From positions 1-64,000 of the forward strand of contig CAWGHW010000005.1 in NCBI GenBank assembly GCA_963822485.1: 64,000 nucleotides of DNA, in the 5' to 3' direction. The first letter of the stretch is position 1, and every line of letters starts with the position of its first letter. The notes beneath the pieces were generated by a model. It was not told the origin of the DNA. It saw nothing but the letters and a program-made list of their open reading frames with translations, and ran no database searches. A program made the position numbers and the translations under genes. Origin of the DNA: DASUBV01 sp963822485 (lineage in GTDB: Bacteria > Actinomycetota > Actinomycetes > Streptosporangiales > Streptosporangiaceae). Below are positions 1 through 8,027 of this stretch, piece by piece.

Positions 1-4
1 TCGG

Positions 5-75
5 AGCGGGTGACGAGAATCGAACTCGCACTATCAGCTTGGGAAGCTGACGTTCTACCATTGAACTACACCCGC
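5..75 (-). tRNA. tRNA-Gly (anticodon CCC)
   Basis: Read on the minus strand this is a 71-nt cloverleaf with a GCGGGTG/CACCCGC acceptor stem, a TCAGC/GCTGA anticodon stem and the loop TTCCCAA, which places CCC at the anticodon. The T arm carries GTTCGATTC. The 3' CCA is not encoded; the genome continues CCGA, so CCA must be added after transcription. No integrase or att-like duplication is visible beside it. Confidence 0.95.
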
Positions 76-534
76 GAAGCTGCGCCTGGCGCCTGCCGCG
101 TCCCGCTGCCGGGCTAGCCGAGCGCCAGACTGGCACTGCCCGGTTATCGTACCGGACCCGGCCAGATGCCGGCGCCCGGCCGTGCAAGCGGGGACCCGTT
201 CATGATCCTGGAGGATTTGGGGCCGCCGCCGACCCAAATCCCCCACCATCATGGAACGAGGCCGGCCGCGGCCGCGCCTCCAGCCCATTGCCGAGGCCCA
301 CGGCACCAGCGGCCCGGAGGCTCACTTCGCATCATGGGCGGTTAAGACTTATCTCAACTTTCCGCAGATTCGCGTGACTGTGCGTGCCGGTGCGCTAACG
401 TGATCATGAGGCCAGCACCATGCACGCCGCAACGGCATCGGCTGGACCGTTCACGTGGTCGTTACGAACCCGAATCAGCCCGGCAACGCGAAGTCTGCAT
501 TGTCGGGGATGAGTCGCACCCACCGGGAGGCCGC
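76..534. other. intergenic region upstream of tRNA-Gly
   Basis: This is 459 nt without a convincing gene. It holds one clear inverted repeat, GGATTTGGG at 213-221 with CCCAAATCC at 233-241, separated by an 11-nt GC-rich loop and without a following T-tract. An open frame on the minus strand (55-306) runs into the tRNA and is Arg-rich, as expected of a high-GC shadow, so I do not call it. The promoters of the tRNA and of the gene at 535 should lie here. Confidence 0.5.
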
Positions 535-867
535 ATGGCTCTGTGGAGGATCCGGATCAGGCTGTCGGATGACCCGCACAGCCGCGCGCAGCTCGACCTG
601 GCCCTGGCGGGCCAGCGCGTCAAGGACGTGACCTTCGCGCCGCGCGACGCGGACTCCGCGGAGATGGCCGGCGACGTGGTGCTGGAGCTGCCGCAGGACG
701 AGGACCTGGGCACGTTGCTCGGCGCGCTGCACCGGATCAGCCCGCAGGTGTTCGTGAGCCGGGTGGACGACGACCAGCCAGCAACCACCGGACCGGCCCT
801 GACCGGGCGGTTCGGCCGCCGGGGCGGCTTCGCCCGCCAGGCGGCTAGCTCCCGGGCGACTGAGTAG
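535..867 (+). CDS. small ACT/ferredoxin-fold-like hypothetical protein
   Basis: This encodes a 110-aa cytoplasmic protein of unknown function. The start at 535 is preferred over an upstream in-frame ATG because CCGGGAGG lies just before it and homology-like sequence begins at MALWRIRIRL. The predicted order strand-helix-strand-strand-helix-strand (residues 4-10, 14-29, 32-40, 46-54, 57-69, 70-76) suggests an ACT-like alpha/beta fold; this is a pattern reading, not an alignment. The last 30 residues are basic and probably disordered. It is convergent with the MerR gene and the two 3' ends overlap by 23 nt. Confidence 0.7.
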   Translation: MALWRIRIRLSDDPHSRAQLDLALAGQRVKDVTFAPRDADSAEMAGDVVLELPQDEDLGTLLGALHRISPQVFVSRVDDDQPATTGPALTGRFGRRGGFARQAASSRATE

Positions 868-1183
868 CCGACTCGGCGAGCGCCGTCAGCGCGGCACGGA
901 GCTGATCGCGCTCGGCCTCAAGCTCACGCACCCGGTCCTCGAGCACGAGCACGCGGCGGATGGCGGCCAGGGTCATGCCCTCGTCGGCCAGCCGGACGAC
1001 GTACTGCACGACGGTGATCTCGTTGCGGCTGTAGCGGCGCTGGCCGCCCTCGGAACGCGACGGCCGGACGACCTGGTGCTGGTCGAGGCGCCGCAGGAAC
1101 GCCTGCTGGACCTCGAGCATGCCGGCGACCTGGCCGACGGTGAAGAGCGGCAGATCCGCGTCATCAAGGGGCAGCAATGGCAC
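845..1183 (-). CDS. MerR-family regulator, HspR-like, next to hsp20
   Basis: This 112-aa protein has an N-terminal MerR helix-turn-helix (about residues 14-72, with FTVGQVAGMLEV and GGQRRYSRNEI) and a short C-terminal coiled coil (residues 78-104, VLEDRVRELEAERDQLRAAL). No effector-binding domain or cysteines are visible, which resembles HspR-type heat-shock repressors. The GTG start is fixed by a good site, GAAAGGAGAG. It lies 139 bp downstream of hsp20 on the same strand, so autoregulation with hsp20 is likely by inference. Its leader carries two tandem G-quadruplex motifs and a strong hairpin. Confidence 0.85.
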   Translation of the reverse strand: MPLLPLDDADLPLFTVGQVAGMLEVQQAFLRRLDQHQVVRPSRSEGGQRRYSRNEITVVQYVVRLADEGMTLAAIRRVLVLEDRVRELEAERDQLRAALTALAESATQSPGS

Positions 1184-1204
1184 GGCTCGGCTCTCCTTTC
1201 ATTT

Positions 1205-1242
1205 AACCCACCCTCCCGCCCCAGCAACCCACCCTCCCGCCC
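1205..1242 (-). repeat. tandem 17-bp repeat forming two G-quadruplex motifs
   Basis: The 17-bp sequence AACCCACCCTCCCGCCC occurs at 1205-1221 and 1226-1242, a 21-bp period (two helical turns). On the minus strand, which is the sense strand of the merR leader, each copy reads GGGCGGGAGGGTGGG: four G3 tracts with single-base loops. The first motif ends about 7 nt upstream of the merR Shine-Dalgarno sequence. Confidence 0.85.
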
Positions 1243-1254
1243 ACGAAAGTGGTA

Positions 1255-1288
1255 GGGGCCCGCGCGGCGGGTTAGCCGCGCGGGCCCC
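1255..1288 (-). terminator. strong hairpin downstream of hsp20
   Basis: A perfect 14-bp stem (GGGGCCCGCGCGGC with its complement) encloses a 6-nt loop and lies 35 bp after the hsp20 stop. There is no T-tract, as is common in actinobacteria. It may terminate or attenuate read-through from hsp20 into merR. Confidence 0.65.
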
Positions 1289-1322
1289 ATGGCAGCGTAC
1301 CGCTGGTGTCGGGGGTACCCGA

Positions 1323-1721
1323 TCAGGCGGCGGGCAGCTCAGCGGCCGGGGTGGCGACCTCGACCTTGCGCGGCTGCGCCTTCTCGGTCAGCGGGACGCG
1401 GACCTTCAGCACGCCACCCTCGTAGGCGGCGTCGATCTTCTCGCTGTCGACGGTGTCGGACAGCCGGACCCGGTGCGAGAACGAGCCCATGACGCGCTGC
1501 CGGATGAACGGCTTCTCGTCCTCGGCGTACTCCTCGGACCGCTTGGCGCTGACGGTCAGGACGCCGCGGTCGACGGTGACGTCCAGGCTGTCGGTGTCGA
1601 TGCCGGGCAGGTCAAAGCGCAGCTCGACCTCCTCGGGCCGGCGGATGGCGTCCATCCGGATGCCGGGGCGCCGGGTGATGCGGTCGAACTCCGCGAACGG
1701 GTCGAAGGTGGTAAGCACCAT
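1323..1721 (-). CDS. Hsp20/alpha-crystallin small heat-shock protein
   Basis: This 132-aa ATP-independent holdase chaperone is expected to bind unfolding proteins in the cytoplasm as large oligomers. The alpha-crystallin domain spans about residues 20-118: the early strand VELRFDLPGID, the middle segment GVLTVSAKRS, and the C-terminal GVLKVRVPL typical of the family. A short N-terminal arm (MVLTTFDPFAEFDRI) is also typical. The start has GGAAGG nine bases upstream. It heads the pair with the MerR gene. A palindrome ACTTGCAAGT lies 73 bp upstream of the start. Confidence 0.95.
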   Translation of the reverse strand: MVLTTFDPFAEFDRITRRPGIRMDAIRRPEEVELRFDLPGIDTDSLDVTVDRGVLTVSAKRSEEYAEDEKPFIRQRVMGSFSHRVRLSDTVDSEKIDAAYEGGVLKVRVPLTEKAQPRKVEVATPAAELPAA

Positions 1722-1793
1722 GTTCTTTTACCTTCCAGTGTGCAGTTACCTGAGCCGGTCTGGCTATGGTTCCTGTGCTCTCACTGGTATAGA

Positions 1794-1803
1794 ACTTGCA
1801 AGT
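1794..1803. promoter_or_regulatory. palindrome upstream of hsp20, candidate operator
   Basis: ACTTGCAAGT is a perfect 10-bp palindrome in the AT-richer promoter region of hsp20. Read on the minus strand, a TATACC element follows shortly after. MerR-family regulators bind dyads in this position, so it is a candidate site for the downstream MerR protein. It does not match the classical HAIR element. Confidence 0.4.
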
Positions 1804-1902
1804 CCAGATATATATTTCCTCGAACGGACTCGGTTCACCCAGCCGCCTCGCGCAGGCATCCCGGTGTGTCTCGCGGGCCGGCCGGAGGCCGGGTGACCAG
1901 GG

Positions 1903-3051
1903 CTAGGTAAGCCGCTCGATGATCGTGGCGTTGGCCTGGCCGCCGCCCTCGCACATGGTCTGGAGGCCGTACCGGCCGCCGGTGCGCTCGAGCTCGTGCA
2001 GCAGCTTGGTCATGAGGATGGCGCCGGTGGCGCCGAGGGGGTGGCCGAGCGCGATGGCGCCGCCGTTGGGGTTGGCCTTCTCCAGGGAGGCGCCGGTGTC
2101 GGCGGACCAGGCCAGCAGCACGGGCGCGAACGCCTCGTTGACCTCGAACACGTCGATGTCGTCGACGCCGAGGTGCCCCTTGTCCAGGGCGGCCTCGGTG
2201 GCGGGCATGGGCGCGGTGAGCATGTACACGGGGTCGGAGCCGACCACGGACAGGGAGTGGATCCGCGCCCTGGGCGTGAAGCCGTGCCGCCGCACGGCGG
2301 TGGGCGACGCGATGAGCAGGGCGGCGGCGCCGTCGGAGATCTGCGAGGCGGTGGCGGCGGTCAGCTCCCAGCCCTCGCGCAGCGGCTTGAGCTCGGCCAT
2401 CTTCTCCAGGGTGGTGTCGCGGCGCGGGCCCTCGTCGGCGGTGACGCCGGCCACGGGGGTGATCTCGCGGTCGAAGCGGCCCTCGTCGATGGCCCGGATG
2501 GCGCGCTGGTGGCTCTCGTACGCGAACTCCTCGAGCTGGGCGCGCTTGAAGCCCCACTTCTCGCAGATCAGCTGGGCACCGCGGAACTGGGAGATCTCCT
2601 GGTTGCCGTAGCGCTCGCGCCAGCCGTCGCCGAACGGGGGCGCCATGCCCTCCTTCATGGGCAGGGCGACCGTGGTGCCCATGGGCACCATGCTCATGCT
2701 CTCGACGCCGGCCGCGACGACGAGGTCCTGCATGCCGGACAGCACGCCCTGGGCGGCGAAGTGCACGGCCTGCTGAGACGATCCGCACTGCCGGTCGATG
2801 GTGACGCCGGGCACGCCCTCGGGCAGCCCGGCGGACAGCCAGGCGTTCCTGGCGATGTCGATGGACTGCGGGCCGACCTGCGAGACGCAGCCCATGATGA
2901 CGTCCTCGACGGCGGACGGGTCGGCGCCGGTCCGGGTCATCAGCTCGGACAGGACATGGGCGGCCAGGTCCACCGGGTGGACGCCGGACAGCCCGCCGTT
3001 CCGGCGGCCGACGGGAGTCCGCACCGCGCCGACGATGTATGCCTCTGACAC
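1903..3051 (-). CDS. acetyl-CoA acyltransferase (thiolase), FadA/steroid-thiolase type
   Basis: This 382-aa thiolase joins or cleaves acyl-CoA thioesters (3-ketoacyl-CoA plus CoA to acyl-CoA plus acetyl-CoA). The nucleophilic Cys lies in IDRQCGSSQQA (about residue 89), followed by NEAFAP, the GHPLGATGA histidine motif and a C-terminal Cys in MCEGGGQANA, so the catalytic set is intact. The GTG at 3051 is chosen because GGAGG lies five bases upstream; an in-frame GTG at 3063 has no such site. It resembles degradative lipid or sterol thiolases. A divergent MerR gene begins 282 bp away and may control it. Confidence 0.92.
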   Translation of the reverse strand: MSEAYIVGAVRTPVGRRNGGLSGVHPVDLAAHVLSELMTRTGADPSAVEDVIMGCVSQVGPQSIDIARNAWLSAGLPEGVPGVTIDRQCGSSQQAVHFAAQGVLSGMQDLVVAAGVESMSMVPMGTTVALPMKEGMAPPFGDGWRERYGNQEISQFRGAQLICEKWGFKRAQLEEFAYESHQRAIRAIDEGRFDREITPVAGVTADEGPRRDTTLEKMAELKPLREGWELTAATASQISDGAAALLIASPTAVRRHGFTPRARIHSLSVVGSDPVYMLTAPMPATEAALDKGHLGVDDIDVFEVNEAFAPVLLAWSADTGASLEKANPNGGAIALGHPLGATGAILMTKLLHELERTGGRYGLQTMCEGGGQANATIIERLT

Positions 3052-3333
3052 CTTGACCTCCACGTCAGCCCGTTATGTTTCCGAGGTTACCCCGGAGTAC
3101 GGTCGCTGCCATACCCCCAGGTCCCCTCCGGCGGGCAGTGCCGCGGGTGATGATCAGCGGCCGCTCGATTTCCCTCCGCGCAGAGCTACCACACCGCTAC
3201 TATCCGTAATAAGCCGAGGCTAGGGGCGTATTGGGCCACGGTTTGTCACACCAAACGTCCGCTACAGGGGGGCGCGGCCGGGGTCATCCACGGGTCGCGC
3301 TCGGCGGGCATATCACGGGGAGTAGTCACAGGC

Positions 3334-3783
3334 ATGTCTAAATCCGGCGAGGAAACGACGGGGCTGGTGAGCATCGGGCAGCTGGCCAAGGCCGCGGGGG
3401 TGAGCAGCCGGACGATCCGGTATTACGAGGAGCTTGGCATCCTGCCCGAGCCCCGGCGGTCGGCCGGCGGCACGCGCAAGTACCCCAGCGAGTACAGCGG
3501 CTACATCGCGGCGACGCTGGCGCTCAAGGACCTCGGGTTCCGCCTGGACGAGATCAAGCCGCTGGCCCGGCTGGCGCTGGGCCGGTCGGTGACGGCGGGC
3601 CAGCGGGACACGGCGGCCCAGCTGGTGGAGGACCGGATCGAGGCGCTGGCCCGTCAGGTCACGGTGCTGCGCCGGCTGCACGACTCAGTGCGGACCCCCG
3701 ACGCGGTCACCTCGGTTCCGGCCATCCTGGGCGCCACGGTCGCCCCGGCCAGCCCTGATCCGCAGACCGAAATGGCTGGGTAA
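3334..3783 (+). CDS. MerR-family transcriptional regulator
   Basis: This 149-aa regulator carries a MerR DNA-binding domain (residues 12-80, with VSIGQLAKAAGVSSRTIRYY and the wing LPEPRRSAGGTRKY). A helix of about 30 residues suited to dimerisation follows (TAAQLVEDRIEALARQVTVL). It has no cysteine cluster for metal or redox sensing. It is divergent from the thiolase across 282 bp that hold no other gene, so the thiolase is its most obvious target; this is inference. The start ATG has only a weak CGGGGA site. Confidence 0.88.
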   Translation: MSKSGEETTGLVSIGQLAKAAGVSSRTIRYYEELGILPEPRRSAGGTRKYPSEYSGYIAATLALKDLGFRLDEIKPLARLALGRSVTAGQRDTAAQLVEDRIEALARQVTVLRRLHDSVRTPDAVTSVPAILGATVAPASPDPQTEMAG

Positions 3784-3874
3784 GCGATTGCACCACCTGT
3801 TATCGAGCGCCTGAGGGTCTCAACGCCGCGACATCGGCTTATGCTCGGTGGAGAGCCGAGCGAGGAGGCATCCG

Positions 3875-4039
3875 GTGGCGCCAGGACTGATCTTGCTGCT
3901 ATTCCTGGCTGTCCTGTGCGCCTTTTTCGTGCACCGGACGCGGCGCCGGATGGGGCTGGGCTCGTCGGGCCGGATCTGGATGCTGGTGATCACCGGGTTC
4001 GTGCTGATCGTGCTCACGGCCTGGGTGGCCCAGCAGTAG
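3875..4039 (+). CDS. small two-helix membrane protein
   Basis: This encodes 54 aa with two hydrophobic segments (about residues 3-19, ending in CAFFVHRTRRR, and 32-50) separated by a short basic, glycine-containing loop. The GTG at 3875 is chosen because GAGGAGG precedes it at good spacing and the hydrophobic helix starts immediately. An upstream in-frame ATG at 3848 would add a charged leader. Function is unknown. It lies between the MerR gene and the convergent PP2C gene, whose stop is 35 bp away. Confidence 0.65.
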   Translation: MAPGLILLLFLAVLCAFFVHRTRRRMGLGSSGRIWMLVITGFVLIVLTAWVAQQ

Positions 4040-4074
4040 GCCGCTCCGCGCGGTAAGGCCGCCCGCGCGCCGGG

Positions 4075-6387
4075 TTACCGGCTGCCGACGCCGACCTTGA
4101 GCGGCAGCTCGAACCACACGGCCTTGCCGTCCTTGGTCGGGCGCGAGCCCCAGCGCGTGGCCAGCTGATCCACCAGGTACAGCCCGCGGCCGCCCTCGTC
4201 GCTCTCGCCGGCGCTGCGGATCCGCGGCAGCCGCATGTCGGCGTCGAACACCTCGACCCAGATGGCCTCGTGGCCGCGCCGCAGCCGCAGGGTGAACTCG
4301 CTGCTGCCGTCGTGGCCGGGCAGCACCTCGCCGAACGGCGACACGTCCCAGGCGGCGAGCCCGGCCGGCCCGGCCGCCTCCAGCACCAGCTCGGGGCGCG
4401 GGCTGGGCGTGGGCGAGGCGTGCAGCACGACGTTGGTGACGACCTCGGACACCAGCAGGCAGGCCAGGTCGGCCTGCTCGAGCTGCATGCCCCACTTGAT
4501 GAACGTCTCCTGAGCCAGCCGCCGGGCCTCGGACACCTTGATGGGCTCGGCCGCGAAGCGGCCCTCCCAGGAGGCCAGGTTGGCCACCGAGGTGCGGACC
4601 ACGACCACGGCCATGTCGTCGTCGATCTCGCCGGGCACGGCCAGCTCGGCGGCCTCGGCGACCTGGGCCACCGGCCCGCGGGCAGCACCGCGCACGGCGT
4701 CGCGGAGCATCTGCTGGACCTCGGCGTCGGTGTAGTGCCCCTCGCCGTCCACGCGCTCCCGCCGGTCGACCAGCCCGTCGGTGTAGAAGACCAGCGTGGA
4801 GCCGGGCGGCAGGTAGCGCGACTCCTCGCGGTAGGTGGGCAGCGCGGGCATGCCCCGGCCGCGCACGCCGAGCAGCACGCCCTTGTGCCGGATCTCCAGC
4901 TGGGTCACGTCGTGCCCGCTGACCAGCAGCGGCGGCATGTGCCCGGCGTTGGCGAAGGACAGGATCCGGGACCACGCGTCGTAGACCAGGTAGGTGCAGC
5001 TCACGATCGGCGGGTCGGCGGCCTCGGTGCCGTGCTCGGCCGACGGCACCGGGGCCAGCGAGCGGCACCAGTCATCCAGCCGCCGGAGGATCTCCGCGGG
5101 CGGCTTGTCGTCCTGGGCGAAGGCCCGCAGCGCGGCGCGGAGCTGGCCCATCACGGCGGCCGCCCGGGCGCCGCGGCCCTCGACGTCGCCGATGACGATG
5201 CCGACCCGGCCGGCCGACAGCGGGATGATGTCGTACCAGTCGCCGCCGACCTGGGTCTGGATGCCCTGGCCGTGGGTCTCCAGCGGCTTGGCCGGCACGT
5301 ACTTGTAGGCCACGTCCAGCCCGTCAAGCGCGGGCGGGTCATGCGGCAGCAGGCTGGTCTGGAAGGCCAGCGCGGTGCGGCGCTCCTCCTCGAACAGCAT
5401 GGAGTTGTCGATGGCGACGGCCACCCGGCTGGCCACGGCGGACAGGAAGTCCCGGTCGTCGGCGCCGTAGTGCCGCTCGCGGCGCTCGGTGAGCTGGGAC
5501 AGCGCCATGCTGATCACCCCGAGCAGCTGGCCGCGGGCGATCAGCGGCGCGGCGATGACCGAGGTCAGCTGGACGTCGTCGCAGACCTCCTTGCTGCGGC
5601 GGCTGGGCGCGGGGAAGTTGTCCTGCGCCAGGTCCTCCACCACGACCGCGTCCATCCGGGCCATGGCCTGCTGGCAGAAGTGCCCCTCGGGGTAGGCGAT
5701 CGGCTCGCCGACCAGGGCCCAGCTGCCGGGCTCGGGCATCCAGCCGCGCGAGTGCCGCTGCGCGCGGCGGATCAGCTTGTCGCCCTGGAACAGGTCGATG
5801 AAGCAGTGGTCGGCGAACTGCGGCACCAGGGTCTGCGCGACCTGGCTCAGCGTGACGCTCAGCTCCAGTGAGCCGGCCAGCCGCTCGCCGATGCGCTCGA
5901 GCACGCCGATGCGGTCACTGCCGCCCAGGCTGCCGTGGTTGCTGGCCTCGCGCGCGATGATCGCGATGCCGGTGACCTCGCCGTCGGGGGCGGCCAGCGG
6001 CGCGGCCTGGGCGCGGATGAAGACCCGGGACCCGTCGACCCGCAGGGTCGCGAACGTGCCCTCCCAGGGCCAGCCGCGCATCACCTGGCGGGTCATGTCC
6101 AGCGCCTTGCGGGCGTCGCCCTCCTCGAAGCCGAGCGAGAGCAGCGACCGGCCGACCAGGTGCTCGGCGTCGTCGGGGAAGCCGAACAGCGTTACGGCGA
6201 AGTCGTTGGCGTACAGCAGACGGCCCTCGCGGTCGATGACCACGACGCCCGCCGCCATCTGATCCAGCACCGCCTGGGCGCCGAGCAGCGGGCGCGGCGC
6301 CGAGCGCTCGGTCTCACCGGGCGGGCTCACCAGCTGCTCACCCAGCCGATCACTCACCGCCCACCTGCCCGCACGGCCGGACGTCAC
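4075..6387 (-). CDS. PAS-GAF-SpoIIE phosphatase-HATPase signalling protein
   Basis: This 770-aa cytoplasmic protein is of the kind that controls anti-anti-sigma factors in actinomycetes. In order it has a PAS domain (about 35-145), a GAF domain (about 165-330), a PP2C/SpoIIE phosphatase (about 340-580, with GGDWYDI, GDVEGRGARAA and YTDGLVDRRE aspartates) and a C-terminal anti-sigma-like HATPase (about 620-765, with VVTNVVLHA and DEGGRGLYLVDQLA). It therefore joins a phosphatase and a kinase-like module in one chain. Its GTG start overlaps the stop of the IdeR gene by four bases (GTGA), which predicts translational coupling. No transmembrane segment is present. Confidence 0.9.
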   Translation of the reverse strand: MTSGRAGRWAVSDRLGEQLVSPPGETERSAPRPLLGAQAVLDQMAAGVVVIDREGRLLYANDFAVTLFGFPDDAEHLVGRSLLSLGFEEGDARKALDMTRQVMRGWPWEGTFATLRVDGSRVFIRAQAAPLAAPDGEVTGIAIIAREASNHGSLGGSDRIGVLERIGERLAGSLELSVTLSQVAQTLVPQFADHCFIDLFQGDKLIRRAQRHSRGWMPEPGSWALVGEPIAYPEGHFCQQAMARMDAVVVEDLAQDNFPAPSRRSKEVCDDVQLTSVIAAPLIARGQLLGVISMALSQLTERRERHYGADDRDFLSAVASRVAVAIDNSMLFEEERRTALAFQTSLLPHDPPALDGLDVAYKYVPAKPLETHGQGIQTQVGGDWYDIIPLSAGRVGIVIGDVEGRGARAAAVMGQLRAALRAFAQDDKPPAEILRRLDDWCRSLAPVPSAEHGTEAADPPIVSCTYLVYDAWSRILSFANAGHMPPLLVSGHDVTQLEIRHKGVLLGVRGRGMPALPTYREESRYLPPGSTLVFYTDGLVDRRERVDGEGHYTDAEVQQMLRDAVRGAARGPVAQVAEAAELAVPGEIDDDMAVVVVRTSVANLASWEGRFAAEPIKVSEARRLAQETFIKWGMQLEQADLACLLVSEVVTNVVLHASPTPSPRPELVLEAAGPAGLAAWDVSPFGEVLPGHDGSSEFTLRLRRGHEAIWVEVFDADMRLPRIRSAGESDEGGRGLYLVDQLATRWGSRPTKDGKAVWFELPLKVGVGSR

Positions 6388-7103
6388 GACCGAGTGACGA
6401 ACACATGCGCCGCGATCTGCCGGGGCAGGTCATCCCCCAGGCTGTCGACCCTGTCGCCACCTGTCACCCGTATGCCTTCGTTGCTGACCGCGAGGGTCAC
6501 CTCGCGTCCGGGTTGTATCCCGATGTTCTTGAGTTTAAGCATCACAGCGGCGTCGCTCTGGATTTGTTCGCTAATACGGCGGACCACCACCGGCTCAGTG
6601 CCCGGCAAAGTGATCTTTGTCATGGCGATGCCGGCCTCATCTACAGCCTGAGCTGCGCGCTTAACGGCTTCTTCGGGCACGCCAAGCTCGTCCAGGCCCG
6701 GAATGATATTGCCGTGCGGGCAGTGCACCGGATACTCCAGCAGCTCAACAAGACGCCGCTCCACATGGTCGGAAATGACGTGCTCCCAGCGGCAGGCCTC
6801 GATGTGGACTTCCTCCCACGGCAGGCCGATGACGCTGACCAGCAGGCACTCGGCCAGCCGGTGCTTGCGCATCACCCGCATGGCCAGCGCGGCACCGCTT
6901 TCGGTCAGCGCGAGCTGCCGGTCGCCCTCCACCGTGAGCAGCCCGTCCCGCTCCATCCGGGCTACGGTCTGGCTGACGGTCGGGCCGCTCTGGGACAGCC
7001 GCTCGGCGATGCGCGCGCGCAGCGGGACGATGCCTTCTTCCTCGAGCTCGAAGACCGTGCGAAGGTACATTTCGGTCGTATCGATCAGCCCGTGCGCCGT
7101 CAC
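6384..7103 (-). CDS. ideR: IdeR/DtxR-family iron-dependent repressor
   Basis: This 239-aa metalloregulator has the family opening LIDTTEMYLRTV, a winged helix with RLSQSGPTVSQTVARMERDG, the metal-site segment EACRWEHVISD (Cys, Glu and His of the primary site), and a C-terminal SH3-like domain (about 155-235). The Cys in EACRWEH favours the iron-type DtxR/IdeR over MntR. The GTG at 7103 is preferred because GGAGG lies eight bases upstream; two earlier in-frame starts fit worse. It lies 96 bp downstream of pdxH and overlaps the PP2C gene by four bases. Confidence 0.9.
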   Translation of the reverse strand: MTAHGLIDTTEMYLRTVFELEEEGIVPLRARIAERLSQSGPTVSQTVARMERDGLLTVEGDRQLALTESGAALAMRVMRKHRLAECLLVSVIGLPWEEVHIEACRWEHVISDHVERRLVELLEYPVHCPHGNIIPGLDELGVPEEAVKRAAQAVDEAGIAMTKITLPGTEPVVVRRISEQIQSDAAVMLKLKNIGIQPGREVTLAVSNEGIRVTGGDRVDSLGDDLPRQIAAHVFVTRS

Positions 7104-7199
7104 GTGCACTCCCTCCAGCACTGATGCTATGTCGCGCGGGCGCAAGCGCGAACCAGCAGCAAGGATCCCGCGGCGGGCCGTCTTACCGGGCCGGGCGCG

Positions 7200-7838
7200 T
7201 CAGGGGGAGAGCCGCTCGGGGGCCCAGCCGCCGGAAGCGTCCCTGCGGTACCGGAACCGGTCGTGCAGCCGGTCGACCCGGCCGTGCCAGAACTCCATGA
7301 CCTGCGGCTCGACCCGGTACCCGCCCCAGAAGTCGGGCATGGGCACCGGCGTGCCCTCGGGCCAGCGCTGGCTGAGCTCCGCGACGCGGTCGTCCAGCTC
7401 GGCCCGCGAGGCGATGACGGTGGACTGACGGCTGGCCCAGGCGCCCAGCTGCGAGCCGCGCGACCGGGAGTGGAAGTAGGGCTCGCTCTCCTCGGTGGTG
7501 AGTTGCGTCACGGTGCCCTCGATGATCACCTGGCGCTGGATCGCGTACCAGGGGAACAGCAGGCTGGCGCGCGGCACCTCGGCCAGATCGCTCGCCTTGC
7601 GGGAGGTCCGGTTGGTGTAGAAGGTGAAGCCGCTGGCGTCGTGGGCCTTCAGCAGCACCATCCGGGCCCGTGGCCGGCCGTCGGCGGACACGGTGGCCAG
7701 GGCCATGGCGGTCGGCTCGGGCAGCCCGACGGCGACCACGTCGGCCATCCACCGGGCGAACAGGTCCATCGGGTCGGCGGGCAGCACCGACTCATCGAGG
7801 GTCTCGTCCAGCTCGCTGGTCTTGTCCTGCGCACTCAC
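7200..7838 (-). CDS. pdxH: pyridoxamine 5'-phosphate oxidase
   Basis: This 212-aa FMN enzyme oxidises pyridoxine or pyridoxamine 5'-phosphate to pyridoxal 5'-phosphate. Visible family marks are MALATVSADGRPRARMVLLK, FYTNRTSRKASDL, the RGSQLGAWASRQS substrate loop and the C-terminal VEFW/RxxDR-like block (VMEFWHGRVDRLHDRFRYRR). The length matches the family. The start is a GTG with a weak upstream site. It is divergent from citrate synthase (189-bp gap); SerC, a PLP enzyme, follows on that side. Confidence 0.95.
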   Translation of the reverse strand: MSAQDKTSELDETLDESVLPADPMDLFARWMADVVAVGLPEPTAMALATVSADGRPRARMVLLKAHDASGFTFYTNRTSRKASDLAEVPRASLLFPWYAIQRQVIIEGTVTQLTTEESEPYFHSRSRGSQLGAWASRQSTVIASRAELDDRVAELSQRWPEGTPVPMPDFWGGYRVEPQVMEFWHGRVDRLHDRFRYRRDASGGWAPERLSP

Positions 7839-8027
7839 GGGTACTGATCCTCACACAAGCTGGCCAGGGCCCGATAGACCCATCCGGTTACCAGTCCGTA
7901 GGGACAGAGGGGTTCAATAGATCTGCTGGCCGTAGGCCCGCTGGCCCCCGCCGCTCACGCACGTGCGGCCTGATCACCTGGCCAGCCCGCCGGCCCGCCG
8001 CGGATTAAGGAGACGGAGGAAGCACGC

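Noticed and set aside
55..306. 83-codon minus-strand frame over the tRNA-Gly upstream region
   Set aside because: It overlaps the tRNA, has no Shine-Dalgarno and is Arg/Gly-rich.
1794..1803. HspR HAIR operator
   Set aside because: ACTTGCAAGT lacks the CTTGAGT-N7-ACTCAAG form; kept only as a generic candidate operator.
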